From NCBI GenBank assembly GCA_034522175.1, contig JAXHLQ010000001.1, positions 1,054,001 through 1,118,000 of the forward strand: 64,000 bases of DNA. The letters run 5' to 3'. Positions 27,449 through 37,811 of the stretch are shown here, piece after piece (position 1 is the first letter of the stretch; each line of letters starts with the position of its first letter). The position numbers and the translations under genes are program-made. The notes beneath the pieces are model-generated. The model saw only the letters and a list, made by a program, of their open reading frames with translations. It was not told the origin of the DNA and did not search any database. Source of the stretch: JAIPDZ01 sp034522175 (GTDB lineage Bacteria; Desulfobacterota; DSM-4660; Desulfatiglandales; Desulfatiglandaceae).

Positions 27449-28603
27449 ATGGACAGGGATGACAATTCCGTCGTGGTCGGTGACAACAGGATGAAGTGCT
27501 TTCCCACGGCAGATGTGGAGAAAAAAGACAGCGTGTATGAATTGGAGCCCATATGGGTCAGTGACGATATCGTCCAATTGGTGACGCAATCGGACGCTCC
27601 CAATAGTCTATATGCAACTTTGCCTGTTTGGAATTCGGCAAAGCCCAATGTATACTGGTGCCTCCTGGCAGGACATTACAACATAGGCGACAATACACTT
27701 ACATCACCCGCCTACATGGCCGTGGTGGAAATCGTGCCGGATGCCACCAAACTCAAGGGCTGTAGGACCGTTCTGCTGGACAAACTGGCCCTGTCCCGGC
27801 AGTGGAACAACAATACCTTTGCCGTCGATGAGCAGGGCGCATATTTTGTGACCAACGGCCTGGACGAACACGGGGTCTGCAACCAGGGATATCTGTACGG
27901 GGTGGCCTTTGATGATCAAACCGGACAAATTGCGGTGCGCTGGAGTTATCCTTATCGCAACAGCGGGCTTTTGAAGCCCGGGTCCAAAAATATTGGGTCC
28001 GGCACCACACCCACCATCATGCAGGATGAGAACGGGAATAAACGGATTGCCATCGTGGACAATGATTACCCGCAAATTAATGTGGTGGCGGTAAGCGATT
28101 CGGGTGCCCCGGTGGCTGAGGTTCCGGTCTTCGCGGATATGCGCGGTACCGCTGAGGCGTCGGTGATCGGGGTCAACCACTCTATCGTGGTGGAAAACAA
28201 TTTCGGCCACACCACGGATGTGCCGTGGTCCCAGTGGGTCCCCAATGAGCCTGGGCTGGCCCTGATCGAACTTGACGCCACCAGTGCCTATCCATGGGCC
28301 GACCAGGTTTGGGAAAACGATCATACCAGTTTTTTTGCCATGTCCATGCTGGCCCGCGAAAGCGGCATCATATTTGCGCATACGGGGGACTGGGATGATG
28401 CCATTTCAGCAACGGAGGGCGGCATGTATTTTATCTCCGCCATTGATTCATGGGATGGTCGAACAATCTGGAAAATCCCTCTGGGCCGCGGATGGAAATA
28501 TTGTCATGAATTCGGCGGCATCTATTTTAACCGGAACGGAAGTCTGTATATGGGAACCAACTCCTATTTAATTTCAATCCGGAATGATCCCCAGTCCGAC
28601 TAA
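27449..28603 (+). CDS. beta-propeller-like protein of unknown function, possibly N-terminally truncated
   Basis: 384 residues with repeated short beta-blade patterns (AVDEQGAYFVTNGLDEHG, TPTIMQDENGNKRIAIVDND, EGGMYFISAIDSWDGRTIWK, GGIYFNRNGSLYMGTNSYLI). It resembles PQQ-like or SMP-30-like propellers, but I cannot name the family. There is no signal peptide and no clear ribosome binding site before ATG 27449. The frame is open back to the cyclase stop at 27403 and reads IGTHAADPSF before the ATG. This suggests that the original N-terminus has been lost or lies in another frame. A terminator-like hairpin follows at 28622. Confidence 0.6.
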   Translation: MDRDDNSVVVGDNRMKCFPTADVEKKDSVYELEPIWVSDDIVQLVTQSDAPNSLYATLPVWNSAKPNVYWCLLAGHYNIGDNTLTSPAYMAVVEIVPDATKLKGCRTVLLDKLALSRQWNNNTFAVDEQGAYFVTNGLDEHGVCNQGYLYGVAFDDQTGQIAVRWSYPYRNSGLLKPGSKNIGSGTTPTIMQDENGNKRIAIVDNDYPQINVVAVSDSGAPVAEVPVFADMRGTAEASVIGVNHSIVVENNFGHTTDVPWSQWVPNEPGLALIELDATSAYPWADQVWENDHTSFFAMSMLARESGIIFAHTGDWDDAISATEGGMYFISAIDSWDGRTIWKIPLGRGWKYCHEFGGIYFNRNGSLYMGTNSYLISIRNDPQSD

Positions 28604-28621
28604 TCCATCCGAAATTGAAGA

Positions 28622-28643
28622 ACCCTGTAGCAAGAGCTACAGG
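28622..28643 (+). terminator. hairpin terminator after the propeller gene
   Basis: CCCTGTAG and CTACAGGG form a perfect 8-bp stem around CAAGAG, 20 bp after the stop codon. T-rich sequence follows about 25 bp later. It probably ends the efflux-cyclase operon. Confidence 0.6.
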
Positions 28644-28688
28644 GAATCTCCCAAATGTAAGGAGTTTTTGCCATTTTTTATTTCGCTT

Positions 28689-28730
28689 GGTTAAATGCCG
28701 CTTTGCGGCCCTCCGCAGGAGGATTTAACT
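28689..28730. repeat. palindromic three-way-junction repeat, copy 1
   Basis: The outer stem GTTAAAT/ATTTAAC (28690-28696 and 28723-28729) encloses two hairpins with no unpaired base between them: GCCGC-TTT-GCGGC (28697-28709) and CCTCC-GCA-GGAGG (28710-28722). A second copy with identical stems is at 48853-48895. Some similarity extends to the right (AGACGGGAT at 28759-28767 and near 48916). Confidence 0.85.
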
Positions 28731-29240
28731 GGGCGAGCTAACCTTTAACCGCCCCGCAAGACGGGATTTCCGCTTCGCTCCAACAAGCACCGGGGAATGC
28801 GGTCGCTGAGCATTTTCAAACTTTTCCATATGATTTTTTAACGCCGCTTTTTCGAAGCTATATTTGCCAGCCTCCCAGAAATCGGAGATAACGAAACAGA
28901 AGGTTACGATACTGAGCCTTCACCGTGCCCCGATTTTGGCCCACGCTATCTCTATATCTATTACCGCGTTCGATATAGAACTTGGAAGCCTGAGAAGAAC
29001 AGCTTCCGGGTAGGAATTTTTCCATCCACAAAAAAAGAAGGATGCTGATTGAAATCTTCCGTTTGACACTCAAAAACACGTCTCCAAATTGTCTCAGTTG
29101 ACTCTCCCTAAAAAGGATAAAAAGTCATTGTGATCCGTTTGTGGTCAGATTGTTTGATATCGATTTACACCAGCCATGAAGTGGCACCGTTTCGCATGAG
29201 ATATGAATGTTACCTGAAAGTCTCACCCAATAACAAAGGG
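28731..29240. other. non-coding stretch
   Basis: 510 bp after the palindromic repeat. A weak 73-codon minus-strand frame (28858-29079) has no recognisable features. I see no promoter pair or RNA gene that I can support. Confidence 0.4.
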
Positions 29241-29480
29241 CTAACCCTCCTGACCCGGCCCTTTCCAATACACCCCTTGCTTTTTCGTGAAGAAGGGTCT
29301 TCCCCTCCCAGGTCTCGGGGTCAGGATGGGAATGCCCCGGTGGGATTTTAGATCGAGCGAATGCTTGGAGGTCAACAGTTGAATGGTCTCGTGGCGGGCG
29401 GCATCCGGAATCTCTGCGGAATAGCCTAAAGCGATCACACCGCTGACGAGGACATGGGTATCAAGGACGGCTCTCGGCAT
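29241..29480 (-). pseudogene. PIN-domain (VapC-like) toxin remnant
   Basis: Starting at ATG 29480, the frame begins MPRAVLDTHVLVSGVIALGY. This is the first strand of a PIN RNase domain with its catalytic Asp (LDTHVLVSG; the usual form is LDTNVLVSG). DAARHETIQLLTS follows. The other acidic residues of the domain are missing and the rest (HRGIPILTPRPGR) is unrelated, so only about the first 45 residues survive. No antitoxin gene is visible. Confidence 0.55.
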
Positions 29481-29525
29481 GGTGGGCCTTGCGGGCGTGT
29501 CCGGTGGCTTTGACCGCATCTGCCG

Positions 29526-30908
29526 TCACTTTGTCTTCGGGGATGTGGGCATAGGTCCGGTCTTCCGCCCTGATTGATTGCTTTTATAGAGCCGCTCAAG
29601 CCTCTGAATCGGCACACCGCCCAGGAATCCCAGGATCATGATCTGATTCATAACGGTTGTACGAATGACTCCGAGTTGCCGCCACCGCCTGGCAGAAGTG
29701 ACGGCGGCGTGGGGGAGGGTAGTCACGCGGCCTCGATGCCTCAGACGACGCACCAGTTCGAAATCCTCCATGATGGGCAGGGAGGCAAATCCACCCATCT
29801 CATTGAAAACCCGCTTTTCCATAAACAGACCCTGGTCGCCGTACGGGCAGTCGAATAGCTTAGAACGAACATTCGTCATCAATTCCACGAGACGCATCTT
29901 CATACCGGACCCGTCCGTTTGGAATCGAAACGCGCCGGCCACGGTGGCGGGCCGATCCAGTGCCCGGCGGATCATCCTCTCAAATCCATCCGGTAGGATT
30001 GTATCCGCATGAAGAAACAACAGAATCCGGCCATGGGCCGCATTCGCCCCGGCATTCTGCTGCGCCGCCCGTCCCCCGGAGACTTCCAGGACACAAGCAC
30101 CCGCCCGGGCTGCGATGCGGCGGGTGGCATCCCGGCTGCCCCCCTCCGCTACAATGCACTCCACATCTCCCGCCTGTTGAAACCGATATAAAAGACGGCC
30201 AATCGTTGCGGCCTCATTCAGAGTGGGGATAATAATGGAGATCATGGCTTTCCCGGTGAACACATCCTCAAAGCGCCTGTCTTTTTTGAGTCGGCCCAGA
30301 TCTTCCGGATGGTCCATATCCCTCAACGCCGGCAGGTCGGCGAATCGGAGGCCGAGGTGTTGAATTTGATCCGACGTCCGCTCATACACATGCCCGGTTC
30401 CCCAATCCATCGCGGCGAACAACCCGGCGTGAAGCCGCTTTTTCCCGATGAGATAATACCCGCCGTCGTGGGCCGGACCTAATACGACATCGTGATGCCG
30501 GAGCTTTTCAAATGCCTTAAGAAGGATACCCGGTGTGAGGTCGGGAAGGTCTGAGCCCACCAGCAGGGTAAAGGTCGCGCCGTCCTCGAAGGCCTGCTTA
30601 AATGCCGCACCCATTCGTGCCCCGAGATCCCCTTTTGACTGCGGCTGGTAGTGAAGATCGGTCCCCAGCCAGGCACGGAAGTCCCTCCGCGAAGCCCCCG
30701 TATAACAGACGGTAATTCGAGGATGTCCCGTTGAGACCCGGCGCCTTCTGGTTTCGCGGGCGACGGCCACCACATGCTCTGTCATGCGCCGGTGGAGCCG
30801 TGCCGCCTTGTCAGCACCGAGCGCCGGAATCAGACGTGTTTTGGTCTTCCCGGATACCGGGTATCGCGCGAATATGAGGATATGGGGGGTGGGCGTCATC
30901 GGAGGCAT
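29526..30908 (-). CDS. fused double glycosyltransferase (TIGR04282 + TIGR04283 type)
   Basis: 460 residues joining two enzymes that are usually separate. Residues 1-215 are a DUF2064/TIGR04282 nucleotide-diphospho-sugar transferase-like domain (ILIFARYPVSGKTKTRLIPA, LLVGSDLPDLTP, LGPAHDGGYYLIG). From Met at about residue 221 a GT2 family TIGR04283 domain follows (ISIIIPTLNEAATIGRLL, AEGGSRDATRRIAARAG, FLHADTILP, PYGDQGLFMEKRVFNEMGGF). Both families are called rSAM/selenodomain-associated transferases 1 and 2 and are linked to arsenosugar-type pathways with ArsS and ArsM. Neither partner is seen here. The fusion would channel a sugar intermediate from one site to the other. A small open frame ends 2 bp upstream of its ATG. 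Confidence 0.85.
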   Translation of the reverse strand: MPPMTPTPHILIFARYPVSGKTKTRLIPALGADKAARLHRRMTEHVVAVARETRRRRVSTGHPRITVCYTGASRRDFRAWLGTDLHYQPQSKGDLGARMGAAFKQAFEDGATFTLLVGSDLPDLTPGILLKAFEKLRHHDVVLGPAHDGGYYLIGKKRLHAGLFAAMDWGTGHVYERTSDQIQHLGLRFADLPALRDMDHPEDLGRLKKDRRFEDVFTGKAMISIIIPTLNEAATIGRLLYRFQQAGDVECIVAEGGSRDATRRIAARAGACVLEVSGGRAAQQNAGANAAHGRILLFLHADTILPDGFERMIRRALDRPATVAGAFRFQTDGSGMKMRLVELMTNVRSKLFDCPYGDQGLFMEKRVFNEMGGFASLPIMEDFELVRRLRHRGRVTTLPHAAVTSARRWRQLGVIRTTVMNQIMILGFLGGVPIQRLERLYKSNQSGRKTGPMPTSPKTK

Positions 30909-30910
30909 GT

Positions 30911-31078
30911 TCAGGAGTCATTGAAAAGCAGTTCGACATATCGTTTTTGTGCCTCATCTGAATCAAATTTAAAAGAGCATACCGGCTGAGGTGCCTCGAA
31001 GTCAATACGGCCCATCCCCCACGGTGCCTTGACATCCACCTTCAAAGGCGCAAGAATGCGAACCCTCGTCTGCTCCAA
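30911..31078 (-). CDS. short conserved-looking open frame coupled to the glycosyltransferase (uncertain)
   Basis: The minus-strand frame is open from 31096 to the TGA at 30911, two bases before the glycosyltransferase ATG. There is no ATG until Met-Gly-Arg; TTG at 31078 or 31045 are possible starts. The sequence (VDVKAPWGMGRIDFEAPQP, then VCSFKFDSDEAQKRYVELLF) looks like genuine protein. I do not recognise it. It may be the tail of a gene broken upstream. Confidence 0.35.
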   Translation of the reverse strand: MEQTRVRILAPLKVDVKAPWGMGRIDFEAPQPVCSFKFDSDEAQKRYVELLFNDS

Positions 31079-31125
31079 AGGGCGGGCAGTGTCCCCTTAA
31101 AAACCCCAAAGAAAGGATAATTCCG

Positions 31126-31431
31126 ATGATTCATGTGATTGCGACGGCACGCATCAAGGCCGGAAAAGTTTCCGAGTTTATTGACATATTTAAAGCCAAC
31201 GTCCCCAGCGTCCTCGAGGAGGAGGGGTGCATCGAGTACCTTCCGGCAGTGGATGTCGACGCCGGCTTGGCGCCCCAGCAACTGGATGAAAACGTGATCA
31301 CCGTGATTGAGAAATGGGAGAGCTTAGAAGCCCTTCATGCCCACCTTCAATCCCCCCATATGACGACTTACAGGGAAAAGGTCAAAGACATCGTGGAGGA
31401 TGTGTCCTTGAAAGTCCTCAGGGAAGCCTAA
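31126..31431 (+). CDS. YgiN-like antibiotic biosynthesis monooxygenase-fold protein
   Basis: 101 residues, the usual length of ABM-domain proteins such as the quinol monooxygenase YgiN. The fold is a dimeric ferredoxin-like alpha/beta barrel: VIATARIKAGKVSEFIDIF, PSVLEEEGCIEYLPAVD, NVITVIEKWESLEALHAHLQ, SPHMTTYREKV. The Glu-Lys-Trp block in strand 4 is the family signature. The protein is cytoplasmic with no signal peptide. It has an AAAGGATAA site upstream of the ATG and stands alone, divergent from the glycosyltransferase operon. The substrate is unknown; quinones are typical. Confidence 0.85.
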   Translation: MIHVIATARIKAGKVSEFIDIFKANVPSVLEEEGCIEYLPAVDVDAGLAPQQLDENVITVIEKWESLEALHAHLQSPHMTTYREKVKDIVEDVSLKVLREA

Positions 31432-31560
31432 GGGCGTATGGCAGTTGAAAAATAAAGACGCCCGAATAGGCCACTTCATCAAATCCGCCTTACAAAAATG
31501 GGGCAAGAGGGTTCCGAACTCGGCTTTATGTGCCGATAACATGCCCACGGGAGGACAGGT

Positions 31561-32800
31561 ATGACCCGGGAAAACAAAGCCGGATTTTCCTACAGCCCCA
31601 TCATTTTTCTGGCCTGCTTCTTCATACAGGGTGTGGGCATCGGGAGTTTTGTTGCCTACGGGGTCTTTTTCAAACCCCTGTTGACGGATTTCGGCTGGTC
31701 GCGGGCGGTGATCTCCGGGGCCTCATCCATGGCCTTTCTCCTTATGGGATTTCTGGGAATGCTCGCCGGGAACTTGAATGACCGCTTTGGGCCTCGGGTC
31801 ATCATGACGGTGACGGGCGTTTTTTCGGTTGCAGCTATCTGCTCCTCTCTAGCTCGAGACCGTTTGGCAGCTCTACCTCTTTTATGGGCTGGTGGCCGGT
31901 ATCGGCCTGAGCGGCATCGACGTGATCCCTCTGACCACCACGGCCCGCTGGTTTGTGTCGCGACGGGGCATGCTGACCGGACTTGTAAAAGTGGGCACCG
32001 GTGCCGGCCAAATGACCATTCCCCTCGTGGCCGGCCTGTGCATTACGAATTTGGGCTGGCGCCACGCGTATGTCGTTCTCGGTTTGATTGTACTTGTTTT
32101 TATTATCGGTTCGGGCCTTTTGTTGCGCCGCGATCCCGATCAAATGAACCGCCTGTCCCCCCGCCAAGGCGAGATGCCGGCCGACACACCCCATTCGGAA
32201 ATCGGTCTCACGCTTAAGGATGCCCTCAGGAACAGGCAATTCTGGATTCTCTGCATCATCAATCTCCTTGCGGTTACCTGTATGCTCACCATTTTGGTCC
32301 ATATTGTCCCCCACGCCACGGACATGGGCATCGATACCGTCAAGGCCGCAGGGATTCTGTCCACCATCGGCGGGGTGAGCATGGTCGGCCGTCTGACCGT
32401 GGGGATCGCCATTGATCGAATCGGGAACAAGCGATGCATGATGGCATGCCTCATTTTGCTGATTCTCAGCTTTATCTGGCTGCGTGTGGCCGATGGCATG
32501 TGGATGATGTTTTTGTTTGCCGCCATCTACGGCATTGCCCATGGGGGCATTTTCACCGTGATTTCGCCCATCGTCGCAGAGCTATTCGGCATTCGCTCCC
32601 ACGGCGCGTTTTTCGGTATTGTCGCTTTCGGCGGCACCCTGGGCGGGGCTTTGGGTCCGGTGCTGGCCGGCCTCGTGTATGATATCACCCACAGCTATCA
32701 GCTGATCTTCCTGTGTCTGGTGGCGCTGGCGGCTGTCAGCCTGATCCTTACCGGGATGCTGAAACCCGTGATCCATGATGCATCCCAGGCTACGGCCTGA
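31561..32800 (+). CDS. OFA-type MFS transporter (oxalate/formate antiporter family), one frame break
   Basis: About 410 residues and 12 transmembrane segments over two frames. The first part has the OFA-like start FLACFFIQGVGIGSFVAYGV and motif A GMLAGNLNDRFGPR. The second continues QLYLFYGLVAGIGLSGIDVI and TTARWFVSRRGMLTGLVKVG (the characteristic ARWF...RG loop). Next come the central loop and GGVSMVGRLTVGIAIDRIGN and VAFGGTLGGALGPVLAGLVYD. The frame breaks at about 31855. OFA members carry small carboxylates (formate, oxalate, lactate); the substrate here is not determinable. A GGGAGGA site precedes the ATG. Confidence 0.85.
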
Positions 32801-32933
32801 TGTCGGTGCGCTGCTCAGAACGGTTGAAGAACCGTGCAGTTTCGCCCCGGCGCATTGCGTGATACGTAAAAGCCTTGCCATTGTCTCGCATTAGAGAATC
32901 CGTGGAAACCTTCCATGAAATAGGTAACCTGTC

Positions 32934-33507
32934 ATGATATGGATGCTTCTGACCTCCCTCCCTCTACTGATGTGGGGCGGGCTTCTCCTTGCCCCCTGGC
33001 AGCCCTGGCGCACTCGGGAGGTCCTGGACGCAAATGCGTCAGGGGATTTTGATTCGCTCACTGATGTCACGGTGGTGATTCCGGCCAGAGACGAGGCCCG
33101 ATACATCGATCGAACCCTTGAAGGCGTCCGGGCTCAGGGGCCGGGACCCCGCATCATTTTGGTGGATGATCAGTCCACGGACGACACGGCTCGGGTTGCC
33201 GCGTGTTCGGGCGGCCCGTCTCCTGTGTCTCCTCACGCTGGGGATGACCCTGATGTTCTGGGTTCCGGTCGCCGGTCTGGCATATCCATCGCCATGGGCA
33301 ACCCTGATTGCTGGGGGGTCTTTATGCGTCATGATGGTCAGTTACCTCCCTACCCTCCGGTTCTACGGCCTTCCGTTTCGTTGGGCCGGCGCCCTTCCCT
33401 TGATCGGCACGATCTATCTCACGATGACCTGGATGTCGGCCATCCGGTTCTGGCGGGGTGAAGGGGCCCGATGGAAAGGTAGGTCCTACGATGGAACCCA
33501 TGGATAG
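32934..33507 (+). pseudogene. hpnB: HpnB-like hopene-associated glycosyltransferase with large internal deletion
   Basis: The 5' part (to about 33205) encodes an N-terminal membrane segment and the GT2 start VTVVIPARDEARYIDRTLEG...IILVDDQSTDDTAR. The 3' part, in another frame, encodes the C-terminal membrane domain: TLGMTLMFWVPVAGLAYPSP, VSYLPTLRFYGLPFRWAGAL, TMTWMSAIRFWRGEGARWKG. These are the two ends of HpnB, normally about 380-400 residues. Roughly 190 residues, including the DXD site and acceptor region, are missing at the 33205 junction. It cannot be an active glycosyltransferase. It lies directly upstream of hpnO, consistent with an ancestral hopanoid cluster. Confidence 0.72.
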
Positions 33508-33561
33508 CGGCACCAGAGACTATCCCGGGGATCGCCCGGGCGTCTGTGTTCGCCGGCGATG

Positions 33562-33585
33562 GCGAGCCCCCCTGGGGGAATCGCT
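33562..33585. terminator. GC-rich hairpin between hpnB remnant and hpnO
   Basis: GCGAGCCCC pairs with GGGGGAATCGC across CCT, with a small internal mismatch. There is no T-run. It lies just upstream of the hpnO promoter and may separate the two transcripts. Confidence 0.3.
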
Positions 33586-33593
33586 CACTCGTC

Positions 33594-33622
33594 TTGACAG
33601 GAACCGGACGGTTTTCTACACT
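33594..33622 (+). promoter_or_regulatory. sigma-70 promoter for the hpnO operon
   Basis: TTGACA at 33594-33599 and TACACT at 33617-33622 with a 17-bp spacer, 66 bp before the start codon at 33688. This is the best promoter match in the hopanoid region. Confidence 0.65.
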
Positions 33623-33687
33623 CGCCAGATCATGAGAAAGGAAGCATTCCCGCTCAAGGCCGAAAAAGGTGCGGGATACAGGGATAG

Positions 33688-35063
33688 ATGGACATTGTTT
33701 CGATCGTCAACCAACGGCAGAAGGAAACCTACGACCTCCACCGCCGGCATGTGAACCCGCAATTCGTGCGCGTGCTGGAGGTCATCGGCTTCAACCGGAA
33801 CTACCGCTCCGCAAAGGGGGCCCGGCTGATGGATGAGAAGGGACGGGAGGTGCTCGATTTCCTGGCCGGATTCGGGGTGTTTAACATCGGGAGAAATCAC
33901 CCTGTGGTGGCCCAGGTGCTGCGGGAGATGCTGGACACGGATTCCGCCAGCATGGTGCAGATGGACGCGGGCATCATTTCTGGGCTCCTGGCCGAAGCAC
34001 TGGTGGAAGCGGCCCCCGGCGATCTCGATGCGGTGTTTTTCACCAATTCAGGGGCCGAGGGGGTGGAAGGCGCCCTCAAGTTTGCGAGGCAGGCCACCGG
34101 GCGGAGCCGGATGGCCTATTGCCAGCGGGGGTTTCACGGGCTCACCCTGGGGGCCCTTTCCGTGAACGGAAACGAGGAGTTCAGGGACCGAAACGAACCG
34201 CTTCTGCCCGGTTGTGTGCCGATCCCGTTCAATGACCTGGATGCGCTGGAAGCGGTCCTTTCGGAAAATGACGTGGCGGCCTTCATCGTGGAATGTATCC
34301 AGGGAAAGGGTGTCTTTGTCCCGGACGATGATTATCTGCCGGGCGTCAGGCGGTTGTGTGACACCTACGGCACCCTCCTGATCGCCGACGAGGTACAGAC
34401 CGGCCTCGGCCGAACCGGCCGCATGTTTGCAGTGAACCACTGGGACGTGGTGCCCGATATTCTGGTGATCTCCAAGGCCCTGTCCGGGGATTCATACCGG
34501 TGGGGGCCATCATCACCCGCCGTGAGATCCATTCCGGCATCTTCTGCTCCATGGACCGGTGTTTTGCACACTCCAACACCTTCGGCCAGAATGACCTCGC
34601 CATGGCCGCCGGACTGGCCACGCTTCATGTGTTAAGCGAGGAGAATCTAATTGAGCGCGCAGCCCGCATGGGGGATTACCTCATGAACGGACTGAAGGCC
34701 CTGGCGAACCGCTATGACATGCTTCAGGAGATCCGGGGAAAGGGCCTCATGATCGGACTTCAATTCGGCGAACCCGAATCCTTCAATTTAAGAAACCGGT
34801 GGCGGCTTCTCCACAGGATGAACGAAGACCTGTTCTGTCAGATCATCACCATGCCCCTGATGCAGAAGCACCATATCCTGACCCAGGTGGCCGGCCACGG
34901 ACTGGATACGGTCAAGATCCTCCCCCCTCTTGTCATCGAAAAGGCGGATGCAGACTATTTTCTGGAAGCCATGGATGCGGTATTGAAGAGCGCCCACCGA
35001 TTTGCGGGTGCTTCCTGGAAGACCGTCATGAATCTGGGTTTCCGGACCGCGAAAACCGCATGA
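33688..35063 (+). CDS. hpnO: class III aminotransferase HpnO (aminobacteriohopanetriol synthesis), one frame break
   Basis: About 459 residues of a PLP enzyme of the ornithine/4-aminobutyrate aminotransferase fold. It shows LDFLAGFGVFNIGRNHPVVA, TNSGAEGVEGALKFARQATG, the PLP-aspartate in LLIADEVQTGLGRTG, and the PLP lysine in ISKALSG. After the break it continues FIPVGAIITRREIHSG, SNTFGQNDLAMAAGLATLHV and HHILTQVAGHGLDTVKILPP. A C-terminal tail of this kind and the order hpnO-hpnN-hpnH point to HpnO, which makes aminobacteriohopanetriol from a hopanoid aldehyde. The break is one G short at 34486-34489. The stop overlaps the hpnN start (ATGA at 35060-35063). Confidence 0.82.
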
Positions 35064-37755
35064 GCCTCTTAAGCCATATCCAGGAGGGCCTCCTAGGCTC
35101 CATCTGGCACCTGGTGTCCGCCCGTACCCGGACGGTCATCGGCATCGGTCTCACCCTGGCCCTGGTTTCGGCCGGTATCGCCTTTCTCTTTTTGGACCTG
35201 AACAGCGATCAGGACAAACTGGTCTCGCCGGACACCCCCTTTCACAAACGGTACCTGAAACACCTCAATAATTTCGGGGATCAGGAATACCTGTATGTGG
35301 TCATTAAGACCGGTGGAAACAAAAAAGGCAAACAACAGGCCATCGCCTTTGCCGAAGATCTCAATCGCCGCCTGCGCCAACATCCGGAGCTGATTGAGGC
35401 CGTTTACTTCCGCGTGTCTCCCGCTGATTTGGGGAATGGGGCCCTCCTGTTCGCTCCCGTAGAGGAGGCCGTGGCCCTGAGCAACACCATCCGCTTTCTT
35501 GCGCCTTATTTGGCCGCCTGGTCCCGGGACGGGTCCCTTGCCGGCTTCATGGACACGGTGGTCCGACTCCTGAGGGGAGAGGGGGGCGGCGCCCTCGAAT
35601 TGGATCCGGCGGTCCTGGGAAAGGCTCTCCAGGCACTGGACGGTCTTCTGAAGGCGATGAACCGCATGATGACGGATGGGGCATCCTATCAATCCCTCCT
35701 GGATCTGTCCGGGATGAGAAATGACTATTTCTTCACCCGCTCCGGTCATCTACTGGTCATGCGCCTGCTGCCGGTCAAGGATTTCGGGACCATGGACGTG
35801 ATCGGTGCGCCGCTTCAGGCGGTGCGCTACGCGCTGGATGCCACCCGTGCCGACTACCCCGACCTTGAGGCGGGCCTCACGGGAAGGCCGGTCCTCCAGG
35901 CCGACGAAATGGCCACCACGGATCGGGACATGACCCAGGCCGCCGTGATCGCCATCGTGCTCGTGGCGTTCCTCTTTATGTTGATCCTGCACGGGTGGTT
36001 GAGACCCCTCCTCCTCCTGATTGCGCTCATAACAGCCATGGCCTGGAGCTTCGGCTTTGCCACCGTAACCGTGGGAGAGCTCAATCTCCTGTCCATTGTG
36101 TTCGCTCTGGTCCTGGTCGGGATCGGTGTGGATTTCGGCGTACACATTATCATGCGATACGTGGAGGCCGGCAAGGCGGGAGAATCTGTGGAGGGAGCCG
36201 TCCGCACATCCATTTTCAGGACCGGCCCGGGCATTATCCTGGGGGCCCTCACATCGGTTTGTGCCTTTTACACGGTGCTCGGGTCCGACTTCGTGGGCCT
36301 GGCCGAACTGGGATTGATCGGCGGCACCGGGGTGCTTCTCTGTCTCATATCCATGATGACCGTGCTTCCGGCCATGCTGCTGACAGCCGGTAGAAAAAAC
36401 CTCTTTCCCTCATCCACGCCGAGAATAACCGCCCTCCCATTTCTCGCGGGGCTCTCCAAACGGCCCGGATGGGCCGTTTTCATCCTCCTTGCCATCACCC
36501 TGGCCGGTCTGCCGGGCGTGTTTAAGGTCCGCTTCAACTATAATCTCCTGGAACTTCAGGCCAGAGGCCTCGAGTCCGTGGCTTATGAAAGACTCCTGAT
36601 CGATGCGTCGGATGAATCCACCTGGTATGCCATCATGACCGCCGATCATCTAAAGGCGGTGGCAGGGCTGACCCGGACGCTCGAGAATCTCCCTTCGGTG
36701 GGAAAAGTCGAGAGCATCGTGGATTTCCTCCCGAAAAACCAGGACCGCAAACGGGCCATTTATGAAAAAGCGTTCAGCGCGTTGGCCCCTGTGTCCATGG
36801 AAGCGCTTCCTGATCCGCCCCCCCGGGCAGACCGCCTCGTGGCGGCCTTGACCCGCCTTTCCGACGCCTTAGACGGATTGGCGGAGAAGCTGTTTGCAGC
36901 CGGGGCCGGATCCGAGATTGCGTTGATCGACAACGACCTGGACCGGATTGCCACCTCAGTGGCGCTGCTCAAGAAAAACCCGGAAAGGGCGGGTCGTCTC
37001 AAGGCCTTTCAGGACGGGCTGGCGGAAGATATTAAACAGTCAGTCGGGCAGTTGAGACAATGGCTCGGTGCTGAATCGGTCACGCCGGCGGATCTCCCCG
37101 CCCCCCTGAAAGACCTCTATGTGGGAAAAAACGGTGCCTTTCAGGTGAAAGTGATCCCGAAAGGGGATGTATGGGATTTTGATACCCTGACACACTTCGT
37201 ATCTGAGCTCCGTGGCGTGGACCCTGAAGTGAGCGGGGTCCCGGTGGGTGTGCTGGAGTCGGCCCGTCTGATGCACCGCACATTCCTCCTGGCGGCGGGT
37301 TTGACCATTGTGCTCATCACCTTTATCCTGTGGGTGTACTGGCGTTCCTTTGCGGTGGTGTTTTTGACCCTTCTCCCATTGGGGGTGAGCATGCTCTGGC
37401 TCTTGGAGGTCATGGGCTGGCTCGGCATCGATTTCAACCTGGCCAATTTCTTTGCCATACCGATCCTGATTGCCATTGGGGTGGACGGGGGGTTCACCTG
37501 CTGGGCCGATGGGGCGAGATCCAATTCATGGCAAAGGCGGACCCTGAGGAGAAGGTCGAGCTGTTTCACACCAGTACACCGACGGCCGTGGCCTTGAGCT
37601 TTGCCACGACCATGATCGGGTTCGGCGGTCTCCTCTTCGCCCACCATCGGGGGCTCGCCAGCCTGGGGTGGGTGATGGTGGTCGGGTCGCTTATGGGGAT
37701 GCTGGCCTGTTTGCTCGTGCTTCCGCCGGCACTGAAACTGATGCGCCGACGATGA
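35060..37755 (+). CDS. hpnN: HpnN-like RND/MMPL hopanoid transporter, one frame break
   Basis: About 898 residues, the usual HpnN length. There is an N-terminal TM (TVIGIGLTLALVSAGIAFLF), then a large periplasmic loop (SDQDKLVSPDTPFHKRYLKH). An SSD-like block of five TM follows (AIVLVAFLFMLILHGWLRPL...SIVFALVLVGIGVDFGVHII), then a second loop with helical segments and a second TM block ending PILIAIGVDGGVHLL...LLVLPPALKL. The GIGVDFG motif is the RND proton-relay equivalent. HpnN moves hopanoids from the inner to the outer membrane. The frame breaks at the G6 run 37487-37492, which should be G7. ATG 35060 overlaps hpnO. Confidence 0.8.
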
Positions 37756-37811
37756 ACCCTATGAATTTTAAACAGAAGGAAACAAAGGAAACAAAGAAGA
37801 GATTTTTTGTC

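Noticed and set aside
28858..29079. 73-codon minus-strand frame
   Set aside because: Low complexity, no homology that I recognise, no ribosome binding site.
31042..31281. 79-codon minus-strand frame
   Set aside because: It is mostly antisense to the YgiN-like gene and has no family features.
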